Of a stretch of DNA of 64,000 bases, positions 18,203 through 27,314 are shown piece by piece. The translations under genes and the position numbers were made by a program. Positions within the stretch are counted from its first letter, which is position 1. The number at the start of each line of letters is the position of its first letter. The notes below the pieces were generated by a model. It was not told the DNA's origin. It made no database searches and saw only the letters and a list, made by a program, of their open reading frames with translations. The DNA comes from Muribaculaceae bacterium Isolate-002 (NCI) (lineage in GTDB: Bacteria > Bacteroidota > Bacteroidia > Bacteroidales > Muribaculaceae): NCBI GenBank assembly GCA_004102805.1, contig SCEG01000003.1, forward strand, positions 79,652 to 143,651, written 5' to 3'.

Positions 18203-19585
18203 ATGATGGATCAAGAAAAACCACGTTCCCTGTTTGACGTGTTTGCGGCTTCCCAAGAAACATTTGAAGACGCAAAGAAAAAAAGCAGTGAAGAGAGCAG
18301 CAAACGCGCCTCATTTTTCCGTGTTGCCAAAGACGGCACTTACCCGATGCGAATCCTTCCCCTGGCACCCGTTCAGGATAAGGATGGCAATTTCCTCCCG
18401 TTGGAGCGCAAAGGTTATGAATACCCGCTCCGTTCCCTCATGCTCAAGATTGAGGACCCCAAGAAGATGGTTAAGGGCAAGCCCGCCATCACCTATGTCA
18501 CAGTATGCAACGCAAAGTATGCTTTCAAGGAAATTGAAGCAGATCTTATCGACACCTATGTCAATACTGCTTGTGAACTGTATGCTGATGATGAAAAACT
18601 CTGCAAGAAACTTCGCGAAGGCAGTTTCTCCGGCGGTCTCAAGTGGGATTCTCGCCGTTGCATGTACATCATCGATTTGGACAACCCCGGCGATGGCATC
18701 CAGATTCTTCAGCTTTCGTACTCTCAGTACAAAGATCTCGAAGAGCGTAAGCTCAGCTTGTGGGCCAAGCTCAACAAGAACGGCAAGAATGTTCCCTGTC
18801 CCATCTCGTCAATCGATTCGGCATATCCGGTTGAGATTATCCGCAAAACTGAAAACAACAAGCCCAGCTACAGTTTTAACATCGACACTTTAGGTGGACA
18901 TGATGTTCTTGAAGAAGAGGTTCTTCAGAGACTTCTCGACATGCCCCGTCTGCCCGAACAGATTTATCGTTATACACGCTATCATCTGGAAGCGACCATC
19001 GCATATCTGACTCAACTCGATGAGAAATTTGACATCGAAGTAATGAATCAGGAAGCCGTTCAGAAATGTATTGACCAGATCAAAACTCTGCTTCCCGCCG
19101 ATGATCAGTCGCATTTCACTCTTGGAGGCAAAGATGGAGACAACAAGGGCGATGATTCCGACGACCTTGATGCTCTGTGGAAGCGTCTTGACGCAATCTA
19201 TAACGCAGGTCTTGATGACGAGACCGCAGAAGGTCAGGAACTTCGTACTTCCATCATGGAGTATATTGATGCCAATAAGCTGAATGTCAAAGTCAACCGT
19301 AAGATGACCAACGAGGACATCCTTCGCGAAATTGACGATGAACTCAACGCCGCCGACGCCAATCCATCAGATGACTCCGACGATGAACCAGCCACCAGCC
19401 AGACTCCGAATCCTGTAAACGATGAGGAAGACGACGGGGAACCTGCAATGCCATCTGATGAACCCGAAGACGAGCCCGAACCGGCACCTACTTCTCGCCG
19501 CCGTGAACGTGAACGCAGTGACGATACCAATGAACCAGCAGCTCGCAGCAGCCGCAGGACAACTCGCGCTCCTCGTCGCCGTTAA
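18203..19585 (+). CDS. gp32-like single-stranded DNA-binding protein
   Basis: 460 residues. The N-terminal block FFRVAKDGTYPMRILPLAP resembles the start of the T4 gp32-type OB domain. The central part (GLKWDSRRCMYIIDLDNPG) carries the aromatic and basic residues expected for ssDNA contact. A long acidic linker begins near residue 370 (SDDSDDEPATS). Unlike most SSBs, which end in an acidic tip, this one continues into an Arg-rich tail ending TTRAPRRR. It coats ssDNA during replication and recombination and probably docks the helicase and nucleases encoded next to it. Confidence 0.75.
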   Translation: MMDQEKPRSLFDVFAASQETFEDAKKKSSEESSKRASFFRVAKDGTYPMRILPLAPVQDKDGNFLPLERKGYEYPLRSLMLKIEDPKKMVKGKPAITYVTVCNAKYAFKEIEADLIDTYVNTACELYADDEKLCKKLREGSFSGGLKWDSRRCMYIIDLDNPGDGIQILQLSYSQYKDLEERKLSLWAKLNKNGKNVPCPISSIDSAYPVEIIRKTENNKPSYSFNIDTLGGHDVLEEEVLQRLLDMPRLPEQIYRYTRYHLEATIAYLTQLDEKFDIEVMNQEAVQKCIDQIKTLLPADDQSHFTLGGKDGDNKGDDSDDLDALWKRLDAIYNAGLDDETAEGQELRTSIMEYIDANKLNVKVNRKMTNEDILREIDDELNAADANPSDDSDDEPATSQTPNPVNDEEDDGEPAMPSDEPEDEPEPAPTSRRRERERSDDTNEPAARSSRRTTRAPRRR

Positions 19586-19601
19586 CCCAATGCACTAACC
19601 T

Positions 19602-19637
19602 GAAATGTTCACCCAGTTAAGTCTGGGTGAGCATTTC
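19602..19637 (+). terminator. Hairpin terminator after the SSB-like gene
   Basis: GAAATGTTCACCCAG pairs with CTGGGTGAGCATTTC (one G-T wobble) around a TTAAGT loop. It lies 16 bp after the stop codon and 20 bp before the next start. No strong T-run follows, so it may attenuate rather than fully stop transcription. Confidence 0.7.
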
Positions 19638-19656
19638 CTTCTAACTTCAATGAAAT

Positions 19657-20697
19657 ATGAAAAATCAGGCTTGTGCGTTGTTGATTAACGACATACATAT
19701 CAGCAAAGACAATATTGCCGAATTTCACAAAAACTGGGATGAGGCTTTAGAGTTATGCAAAGAACACAACATCGCAGACTTAATCGTCGGCGGTGATATG
19801 ATGCTTTCCAGAAGTTCGCAAACATTGCCCATTCTTATGGCTGTGAGAAGTGCGATACTGAAAGCTACCAAAACATATAATTTGAACGTGATTCTTGCCA
19901 ATGGTAATCACGACAAGACAGACCAGGAAAAAATAGAGGGCTATAACCATGTGTTTTCAGATTATGAAAACGTAGAAGTTGTGGATGAATTTGTCGGCTA
20001 CGATTACGGCGACAACCTCACACTTTGGGTTATGAGCTATTATCCGGAAAACGGTTCATTTATTGAGCGATTAGATGCTTTGAAAGATGGATTGGAGCCG
20101 GACATTAACCATATACTCTATATACACGAAGGCATACGCGGAGGTCTCAGTACCCCCAGCGATGACGAACTCCCGGCACACATCTTCAACGAATTTAGCA
20201 AAGTGTTGGTAGGACACTATCACGATCGCAAGATGATTCCCGGAACTAACATTGAATATATTGGCGCTTCTCGTCAGCACAATTTTGGTGAAGACGGTGA
20301 GAAGGGCTACACCATACTTTATTCAGATGGTTCAACCGAATTTGTAAAGAATGAGGTTAACCAGCGCTATATAGTAATTGATGTTGAACTCGCAGATATG
20401 GACGATGACTTTATGGCTCGTCTGGCAGAAATCAAAGCTGACAGTCGCTACAAAGTCAAAGTCCGCATCAAATGTGAATCGTCTCAGTCATCAACTGTCG
20501 ATAAACACAAACTGGCAGAATGTGGCGCAAACAAAATTGAGCTTGTGACCGAACAAACCATTGTGATGAGTACGGACCATAAAAGTATCACCACGAAGTT
20601 TGACAAGTCTGGCATTAAGGAAGAGTACACGAATTTCTGTTCCCAAAAATCTATCGACAATCAGCTTGGTCTTCAGTACCTTGATAAACTGAATTAA
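19657..20697 (+). CDS. SbcD/gp47-like recombination nuclease subunit
   Basis: 346 residues. A calcineurin-like metallophosphoesterase with the metal-binding blocks in order: INDIHIS (residue ~9), GGDMM (~46), GNHDK (~83) and VGHYHD (~185). The next gene, 2 bp away, encodes its SMC-type ATPase partner, so together they form the Mre11-Rad50/SbcCD/T4 gp47-gp46 type complex that resects DNA ends for recombination-dependent replication. Confidence 0.9.
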   Translation: MKNQACALLINDIHISKDNIAEFHKNWDEALELCKEHNIADLIVGGDMMLSRSSQTLPILMAVRSAILKATKTYNLNVILANGNHDKTDQEKIEGYNHVFSDYENVEVVDEFVGYDYGDNLTLWVMSYYPENGSFIERLDALKDGLEPDINHILYIHEGIRGGLSTPSDDELPAHIFNEFSKVLVGHYHDRKMIPGTNIEYIGASRQHNFGEDGEKGYTILYSDGSTEFVKNEVNQRYIVIDVELADMDDDFMARLAEIKADSRYKVKVRIKCESSQSSTVDKHKLAECGANKIELVTEQTIVMSTDHKSITTKFDKSGIKEEYTNFCSQKSIDNQLGLQYLDKLN

Positions 20698-20699
20698 GT

Positions 20700-23036
20700 A
20701 TGTGGCATCTGAAATCAATACGAGCAAAGAATTTATGCTCATTTCTTGAGATGGATTATTCTCCCAAGCAGGGAGAAGCTACCCTTATATTTGGCAACAA
20801 TCTTGATAATGATTCTCAGAACTCAAATGGTTCTGGGAAATCGGCCCTCATAGAAGCCATTGCTATCGCTTTGACCGGAGAACCGCTCCGCAAAGTTAAT
20901 GTAGATGAGATTATCAACGACACCCAGGATGAAGCTGCAATCTGTGCTATACTCAGCAATGACGCTTTGGAGTCTCAACTCACAATCAATCGTAAGCTGT
21001 CTCGCAAGCAGCCTCAGGCTATTCAAGTTCTTCTTCAAACCGGCCCATACGATACGGATGTAGAAGAAATTGTGCAAGCAACTGTAGCTGACTATAACAA
21101 GTATATTCTTGATCAACTTGGCTTGTCTAAGGATGATATTTTTGCGAATTTCATCCTGACGGCTCGTAAGTACAAATCGTTTCTTGCCAGTTCTGACAAA
21201 GAGAAGAAGGAGATTATCAATCGCTTCAGCAATGGGGTGCTGGTAGATCAATCAATCGAGGCACTTCAATCTGACATGGTACCTGTTCAAGAGGAACTTA
21301 ATGGTGCTGAAAAGCAGGTAGCGACCTGCATCGGTCGAGTTGATGCTATGGCTACCGAAATTGAGAAAGCTATCAATGAATCTGAAGAGCGCCGACTAAA
21401 CAATGAATCCCGTATTAAAAACTGGGAAGATCTGATTGCATCTAAACGCGCCGATATTCGTCTTGCCAAAGACAATATAACCGGCATTGAAGTTAGCTTA
21501 GACGGCTTGGATGTTCTTGACGAGGATATGCAGAAGATTGAAAAATCAGATGTGGATGCGCTTGAAGCCCTTACAACTATTGAAGAGCGTTTCAAATCCA
21601 ATAATCTCGCTCTCACAACGGATTATCGTAGAGAGATGACAGTTCTTCAAACTCAAGTTCAGTCTGCTAAAGAGAATGTAAGCACATTGAATCAAAGCAT
21701 CTCAGCTTTGCGCAAGGCTCTTGAAACAGCAGAGAATGATTACTCTATTACCTCTAAAGACCTCCAATCTCAGAAAGCAGACACTGCTCATCAAATAGAG
21801 CAATGTGACAAACGCCTTAATGATTTAACGGTCGAAGTTAAGGAGCTTCAACATGCCGAGAATGAATTGGAGACCAAACAAAAATCCAAGAAGCGTGAAA
21901 TCGCTAACATTGAAAATCAATTAGCCGGAGTCATTGTTTGCCCCAAATGTAAGCATGAATTTGTCCTTAATGCGCAGATTGACATTCAGGAGACCCGTCA
22001 AACGTTGAAGTCTCTACAAAAAATTCTGTCTCAAATCGATAAAGACATTGCATCTAATGAGACGGAATATAACAAGGTCGTTGCCGAGGGTAAAGAGCAG
22101 CGTTTGTTAGAGGCTGAACTGAACCAAAAGCAACGCGCTATTGACCAGGATATTGAAGATGCAGAAAAGAAAATACAAGCTGTTCGCCGAGATTTTCAGC
22201 AGTGTGAGAGAGACATTGAAGATGCCAACAGCCATCTGACTGAAATCCAAAACAAAGTGGCACGAATCAGGAAGCGTATTTTTGATGAAGTGTTTGAAAT
22301 AATTGATGAAGCATATAAACGCCAGGAGGGTCAAATTAAATCCTTGGAAACAGAGATTGAAACCCTCAAAGGCTCAATCGCTTCTTATGAAAAAGCCATT
22401 AAAGATGCCAAAGAAGTTTCTGAGGAGGACATTCTTCAGTCTCTAAAAAAGAGCCAAGAAGAGTATCGCCAAGAGCTTCAATGCGCAGAAGACAAAAAGA
22501 ACGAGGTCGAGGGTCGATTAAACGAGCTCAAATCTCAAGAGCAGACTTTCATTGAGTTCAAAACATATCTCGCAAACACCAAGATCAACGCCATAGCTCA
22601 GATAACAAATGAATTTCTTGAAACTATTGGCAGTGATATTCGTGTAGCTTTGTCAGGTTATACCATACTGAAATCTGGCAAAGTGCGTGACAAAATATCT
22701 GTTTCACTCCTTAGAGATGGAGTGGATTGCGGCTCATTCGAGAAGTTCTCAGCGGGAGAACGGGTACGAGTTGAGCTTGCAAGCATCCTCAGTATGAATC
22801 AATTGACGAATATGAACTGTGAAGATGGGAAAGGTCTCGACCTTCTTATCGCCGATGAGGTTCTTGACAGTGCTGATGAGCAGGGGCTCGCCAGTGTTTT
22901 CAAGGCCCTCAACAAGACACAGCTCACTTCATTAGTGGTTAGCCACGGTTTGACCAACGAAGGCTACCCCAACAAAATCACAATCGTGAAACAAAATGGG
23001 GTTTCTTCTATTTATGCAAACCAAGACACCAACTGA
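20700..23036 (+). CDS. SbcC/gp46-like SMC ATPase subunit
   Basis: 778 residues. Walker A is SNGSGKSALIEA (about residues 41-52). Two long coiled-coil arms flank a zinc-hook CPKC at ~415, and Walker B lies in LLIADEVLDSAD near 713, preceded by an ABC signature-like FSAGERVRVELA. This is the full Rad50/SbcC layout in compact phage size. It follows its nuclease partner by 2 bp, and its 3' end overlaps the resolvase gene. Confidence 0.9.
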   Translation: MWHLKSIRAKNLCSFLEMDYSPKQGEATLIFGNNLDNDSQNSNGSGKSALIEAIAIALTGEPLRKVNVDEIINDTQDEAAICAILSNDALESQLTINRKLSRKQPQAIQVLLQTGPYDTDVEEIVQATVADYNKYILDQLGLSKDDIFANFILTARKYKSFLASSDKEKKEIINRFSNGVLVDQSIEALQSDMVPVQEELNGAEKQVATCIGRVDAMATEIEKAINESEERRLNNESRIKNWEDLIASKRADIRLAKDNITGIEVSLDGLDVLDEDMQKIEKSDVDALEALTTIEERFKSNNLALTTDYRREMTVLQTQVQSAKENVSTLNQSISALRKALETAENDYSITSKDLQSQKADTAHQIEQCDKRLNDLTVEVKELQHAENELETKQKSKKREIANIENQLAGVIVCPKCKHEFVLNAQIDIQETRQTLKSLQKILSQIDKDIASNETEYNKVVAEGKEQRLLEAELNQKQRAIDQDIEDAEKKIQAVRRDFQQCERDIEDANSHLTEIQNKVARIRKRIFDEVFEIIDEAYKRQEGQIKSLETEIETLKGSIASYEKAIKDAKEVSEEDILQSLKKSQEEYRQELQCAEDKKNEVEGRLNELKSQEQTFIEFKTYLANTKINAIAQITNEFLETIGSDIRVALSGYTILKSGKVRDKISVSLLRDGVDCGSFEKFSAGERVRVELASILSMNQLTNMNCEDGKGLDLLIADEVLDSADEQGLASVFKALNKTQLTSLVVSHGLTNEGYPNKITIVKQNGVSSIYANQDTN

Positions 23037-23496
23037 GAAACTGGATCGCAGCCAGGTTGCGGCCCTCGACATTGCTACTCATTGTGGATTTTACTGTCTC
23101 AATGAGCGCGGCACATGGAATTTTACGGAATCTATGCGCCGGAACAACAATAAACAGCATAAAGCTTTCCGTGATACATTGATTGACTTCATCCAACGTA
23201 ATGGCATTAAACAAATTGTTGCTGAGGATGTAAGTGTAAACAATCATTTTACAGACATCCGTAAACTCTCAGAGTTCCGAGGTATCTTATTCGAGGTCTG
23301 CGATACGCTTGACCTCCCGGGGCCACACTTTATCAATCCCATGACCCTGAAAAAATTCGCAACAGGAAATGGACACGCTTCTAAAGCGAATATGATGAAG
23401 TACTGTAAGCTCCGTTGGCAAATTGAGCCCGGCGATGACAATGAAGCCGATGCAATACACATATTCTTCTGTTACATCAAGCGTTTCAATCTTTAA
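23014..23496 (+). CDS. RuvC-like Holliday junction resolvase
   Basis: 160 residues from the ATG at 23014; an ATG at 22996 would give 166 with a longer overlap. The RNase H-fold acidic residues are visible in ALDIAT (first strand), IVAEDVS (middle) and GDDNEADAIHI (C-terminal helix). This pattern matches RuvC-type resolvases. It would cut recombination or replication junctions before packaging. It overlaps the SbcC-like gene by 23 bp and is followed after 4 bp by a small basic protein. Confidence 0.75.
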   Translation: MQTKTPTEKLDRSQVAALDIATHCGFYCLNERGTWNFTESMRRNNNKQHKAFRDTLIDFIQRNGIKQIVAEDVSVNNHFTDIRKLSEFRGILFEVCDTLDLPGPHFINPMTLKKFATGNGHASKANMMKYCKLRWQIEPGDDNEADAIHIFFCYIKRFNL

Positions 23497-23500
23497 GAAA

Positions 23501-23767
23501 ATGTCAATCGCCAATCAAAATCGCATTTCTAAAAAAGAAGCAAGGAAGCACAAAAAAGTCCTTGACAAACATCTAAAAGAGTTTTTCTCATTACTGGATT
23601 CTAAGCCCAAGCCTTCCAATGAGGCTGTTCGATCTGAGTTCATAAGACATGAAGCTGAGTGGCGTCTGTATTGCACCCAGCACGGTCTTGGGGCACGTTT
23701 AGCAGAGTTGTTCAACGCTAACGTGTCATTGGAATGGGACCGCAAGTACACTCAGAAGAACCAGTAA
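23501..23767 (+). CDS. Small basic phage protein, unknown
   Basis: 88 residues from the ATG at 23501, four bases after the resolvase. The N-terminal half is basic and helical (KKEARKHKKVLDKHLKEFF). It overlaps the sigma-factor start by 34 bp. No family is recognised; the position between resolvase and sigma factor suggests a DNA-associated or regulatory role. Confidence 0.6.
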   Translation: MSIANQNRISKKEARKHKKVLDKHLKEFFSLLDSKPKPSNEAVRSEFIRHEAEWRLYCTQHGLGARLAELFNANVSLEWDRKYTQKNQ

Positions 23768-24384
23768 TTGATATTGAGCGTGACCCGGAAGTAATCGCCA
23801 GACGGACAGAACTCTTCAACAAGTACATCTTGCCCTTCTCTAACATGATTTTCAAGTTAGTAGCAGAGTATAGCAATGATACTAACAATGTACAAGAGAA
23901 CTATTCTGATGTGATGATTAACTTCTACAGACGTGTAGAAACTTACGATCCTTCCAGACCAATACACACATGGATTCATATCTGTACGAAACGTCAGGTC
24001 TGGGCTTGTGACAAAAGGCGTCAACAACATAACAACAAGGATTTTGACAACGATATTGAGGATTATGAAGATGAGCTTATCGACGATGAACACGTCAGCG
24101 GCAATGTCCTGGGCGTGGATAATTGGAGAGAGCTCTACATTCCTGATATAGTCGAAGTCCTGGAAGAGTTGAAACCACGTCACAGAGATGCCTTGATTCT
24201 TCAGGAAGCAGGCTATTCTCTAAAGGAGATCGCGGAGATTGAATACGCCAAAGGATCGCTCAAGACTCCAAATATGGAAACTATAAAGAGCCGATTGAGA
24301 TTGGCACGAAAACACTTAAAAGATAATCTAACAAGAGATGGTCAACGAATACCTCGTCAAACAGACACTGAAGATGTTCTATGA
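23734..24384 (+). CDS. Phage-encoded ECF-like sigma factor
   Basis: 216 residues. A region-2-like N-terminal part contains YDPSRPIHTWIHICTKRQVW, the -10-recognising helix pattern of ECF sigma factors. An acidic linker (DFDNDIEDYEDE) follows, then region 4 with LKPRHRDALILQEAGYSLKE and a helix-turn-helix recognition helix around ETIKSRLRLARKHL. It would redirect host RNA polymerase to phage promoters, probably the late genes, which lack obvious host-type promoters. It lies in the replication block, fitting middle expression. Confidence 0.8.
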   Translation: MGPQVHSEEPVIDIERDPEVIARRTELFNKYILPFSNMIFKLVAEYSNDTNNVQENYSDVMINFYRRVETYDPSRPIHTWIHICTKRQVWACDKRRQQHNNKDFDNDIEDYEDELIDDEHVSGNVLGVDNWRELYIPDIVEVLEELKPRHRDALILQEAGYSLKEIAEIEYAKGSLKTPNMETIKSRLRLARKHLKDNLTRDGQRIPRQTDTEDVL

Positions 24385-24928
24385 GATTGCAACCAAGCTC
24401 ATACATCCAGGTTATAGGCTCCCCCAAGGTGGGGAGCCGACGAGGATTATGCACAATGCACTTGAACGATTAGAGAAGAAATTTGGAGTACTCTCAGCTC
24501 CTCGTATTGTCGATTATGTGATTTGCTCTTCTCATGCTTTCAAAGACCGAGGTGCTGATTGGAAAATCAATCAAGTGTTTGGCCCCAAATCATTGGAACG
24601 CTACAATTCGGATAAAGGGCGTGTGTACTTTGAGGATAAGTGGTTGAAATCCGCAGAGCTCACCAGAGCCGGACTATTGGACTTGATTATCGATAAGAGT
24701 GAACACCCTAAAGCCAAATTTATTTTTGTGCAGAGTGAAGAAGGCACCAAACTCAGATTGCTGAATCGTGATGTCGGCTTTGTAATCTGCCAGACCTCTA
24801 CATTGGGTTGGTCTCCATTATCAGAGGCTTGTGCTCAGTGCAATTATATCGATAAATGTAAACGTGAAACTCAAAATAAATATCCGGAAATTTTCCGGTT
24901 AAGAACAGAATATGTCAGCAAGCAATAA
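24338..24928 (+). CDS. Phage protein of unknown function with Cys cluster
   Basis: 196 residues. The start overlaps the sigma gene by 47 bp; an ATG at 24374 is an alternative. The C-terminal CAQCNYIDKC cluster could bind zinc. The body is a mixed alpha/beta sequence (VDYVICSSHAFKDRGADWKI) without a known motif. It overlaps the replicative helicase by 17 bp, so a replication accessory role is possible but not shown. Confidence 0.55.
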   Translation: MVNEYLVKQTLKMFYEIATKLIHPGYRLPQGGEPTRIMHNALERLEKKFGVLSAPRIVDYVICSSHAFKDRGADWKINQVFGPKSLERYNSDKGRVYFEDKWLKSAELTRAGLLDLIIDKSEHPKAKFIFVQSEEGTKLRLLNRDVGFVICQTSTLGWSPLSEACAQCNYIDKCKRETQNKYPEIFRLRTEYVSKQ

Positions 24929-26258
24929 AACCAATGTTCTTTCAGAAGCCTTCCTTGAAGACTTGTTCGTCACATGCGTGGAGGACAGTTACATCTTGTC
25001 AATGGTATGCGAGCATCTGGAAGAAGAACACCTGCCAGACCGAAATACCGCAGCGGTATTAAAGGCTTTCAAGGACTATTATAGAGAATACAGACGAGTA
25101 CCTAACTATTCCATAATTCAGCAAAAACTTGCCGGTAAGAATGGGGCTCTACGCTTTTGGAGAGATGCTTACGATAATGGAGAAGCATTTGCCACCGATG
25201 AGTGCTTAGGATTGCTTGAAGAGTATCTTAAACGAGTCGAGTTCCAGAAAGCTTACAAAAAGACCGGGGAAGTGTATAACAAAGAAGGTCTTGAAGGAGC
25301 GCAAGCTGTGTTAACCAAATATGTTGACTGGGTAAGAACATTCTCGCTGACGGAATCGACTTACACCGATGTCATTGATACATTTACCACTCGTCATATC
25401 CAGAACCGCGCCAAGAACAATTCTCGTGGCTCAGTCCGCGCCATTACCAGATTTTATATTGATGAACTGGATAACCTTAATCAAGACCGAGATCTTCGCG
25501 GGCAGTTATCCTGTATATTGGCCCCGACCGGAGTTGGTAAGAGTCATGCTGCAAGATGGATTGGTTCACAAGGCTGTCTTGATGGCTTTAATGTGTTGCA
25601 CTTCCAGCTGGAAGGCAGTAGAGAAGAGGTTGAAAATGCCTATTCCGCAGCACTTGTAGCCTGCAATGCTTACAGCTATGAAAAAGGATTTATAAAGGAC
25701 CGGGATATGGACCTTTTTGCTCAGGAACTGGAAGATATTTCCGGAAAGCTCTTTGTGCGCAGTTATCCCAAATTCAATCAGCATGTTTCAACTATCAATA
25801 TCAAAGAAGGTATTGCTGAGTTTCGTAAAAACTATAATATCAAGCCTGATATTGTGATCGTCGATTCAATGGACCTCCTGACAGATTCTTCAGGTCGAAA
25901 ATATGGAGACAGTGGAGAACGATTAAAACGTATTGCAGTAGCTAATGACCTAAAAGATATTGCTACTGAGGAAGAAGTATGGGTGGTGGTAACTTACCAG
26001 GCACGAATTGAAAATCCAGATTGGATTAACGATGAAAAAAATGTGCTTACTGAATACTATTCAACTGAGGCCAAAGGCGTGGCTCAGCCCATGACTCATC
26101 TTATCTCTCTTAACCAATCAGCCAATGAACGTAGGGAAAAAACTATGCGTCTGCATGTAGCCAAGAGTCGCTTCTTCTCCAAAGGCGATACATTTAAGAT
26201 TGCTACAGATTATGACCACGAGCGATTCTTTGACCGACAACGCACCGCAAACCTCTAA
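24912..26258 (+). CDS. DnaB-like replicative DNA helicase
   Basis: 448 residues. A helical N-terminal domain is followed by a RecA fold with Walker A APTGVGKSHA near residue 203, hydrophobic strand DIVIVDSMDLL (Walker B) near 315, and a C-terminal VVVTYQARIE strand. The order and size fit gp41/DnaB-type hexameric helicases that unwind the fork ahead of the primase. The primase gene begins 12 bp downstream. It overlaps the upstream unknown gene by 17 bp. Confidence 0.85.
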   Translation: MSASNKTNVLSEAFLEDLFVTCVEDSYILSMVCEHLEEEHLPDRNTAAVLKAFKDYYREYRRVPNYSIIQQKLAGKNGALRFWRDAYDNGEAFATDECLGLLEEYLKRVEFQKAYKKTGEVYNKEGLEGAQAVLTKYVDWVRTFSLTESTYTDVIDTFTTRHIQNRAKNNSRGSVRAITRFYIDELDNLNQDRDLRGQLSCILAPTGVGKSHAARWIGSQGCLDGFNVLHFQLEGSREEVENAYSAALVACNAYSYEKGFIKDRDMDLFAQELEDISGKLFVRSYPKFNQHVSTINIKEGIAEFRKNYNIKPDIVIVDSMDLLTDSSGRKYGDSGERLKRIAVANDLKDIATEEEVWVVVTYQARIENPDWINDEKNVLTEYYSTEAKGVAQPMTHLISLNQSANERREKTMRLHVAKSRFFSKGDTFKIATDYDHERFFDRQRTANL

Positions 26259-26270
26259 AAATCTCCAGTT

Positions 26271-27314
26271 ATGTATATCAGTAGAGAAGAAAAGGATTTT
26301 CTGATACGTGAGCTTCAATCAGAGCTTCGCGCCAGATTGGATGGTGGTCGCAAAAATCTTATCGTACCAGAATGTGTGTGGTGTGGTAAGCAAGGCGGTA
26401 AGCTGGGTATCTATGTGGGCCCGGAGAAAAATGGCAAGACCTTTGGTATGGCTCACTGTTTTTCTTGTGGCCGTACCTGCAAAGATATAAATAAGTTTGT
26501 AGCTGAGATTGGCCGTTCTGATCTTCAGATTACCGACTCCATCAAATTCACACCTGTTGAGGTTCCAGAGTTTTTTGGCATTGAGGAAGATGAAATCGAT
26601 GACGATCTTAATGTGATACCAATGCCGGAATCATGGAAGCGCTGCTTTAAGAACCCATACTTAAAGTCTCGCGGATTTACAACAGACGACTATCAATATT
26701 TCCCGGTCGGCACAACCCGTGGTCTCAATTTCAAATTTGATGACTATGTGATATTCCCAATTTATGATGCTGGCGATATTGTCGGGTATGTATCGCGTCA
26801 CACATGGAGCAAAGATGATATTGACGCATACAATGATACTGCTAAACGTAATGGCAAGTACCAAATCCGTCGATATAACAACAGCATTGAGAATGACTTT
26901 GTTAAGCTACTCTATAATTATGACGCAGTAATAGAGGACGAGACGGATACGGTCATTCTTGTAGAAGGCGTTTTTGATGTTATCGCCTTGACACGCAAAC
27001 TGGATCTTTACGATAACCATCGCATTGTTCCAGTATGCACATTCGGAAAGAAAATAAGCGACGCCCAGATTTTCAAATTGCAAAACAAGGGCGTAAAAGA
27101 TATAATCATCGGTTACGACACCGACGCATCAGACGCCATCAACGTGGCAGCAGATAAATTGAACGAGTACTTTGACAATGTAATGATTGCCAAACTCGTG
27201 GGAGAAGGTAAGGACTGGGACGAAGCTGAGTTCTGGGACATCTACGACACCTTTGCAGAATCACTCTACACCCCAATCGAATATAAACTGAGCAACGTCG
27301 ATGGCAAAATCTAA
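26271..27314 (+). CDS. DNA primase with zinc finger and Toprim domain
   Basis: 347 residues. An N-terminal zinc-binding region (CVWCGKQ near residue 35, HCFSCGR near 62) is followed by a Toprim fold with VILVEGVFDVI (~228) and IIGYDTDASD (~280), the conserved Glu and DxD. This is the DnaG/gp4-type layout making RNA primers. It lies directly after the helicase and overlaps the polymerase N-half by 14 bp, forming a replisome gene row. Confidence 0.9.
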   Translation: MYISREEKDFLIRELQSELRARLDGGRKNLIVPECVWCGKQGGKLGIYVGPEKNGKTFGMAHCFSCGRTCKDINKFVAEIGRSDLQITDSIKFTPVEVPEFFGIEEDEIDDDLNVIPMPESWKRCFKNPYLKSRGFTTDDYQYFPVGTTRGLNFKFDDYVIFPIYDAGDIVGYVSRHTWSKDDIDAYNDTAKRNGKYQIRRYNNSIENDFVKLLYNYDAVIEDETDTVILVEGVFDVIALTRKLDLYDNHRIVPVCTFGKKISDAQIFKLQNKGVKDIIIGYDTDASDAINVAADKLNEYFDNVMIAKLVGEGKDWDEAEFWDIYDTFAESLYTPIEYKLSNVDGKI

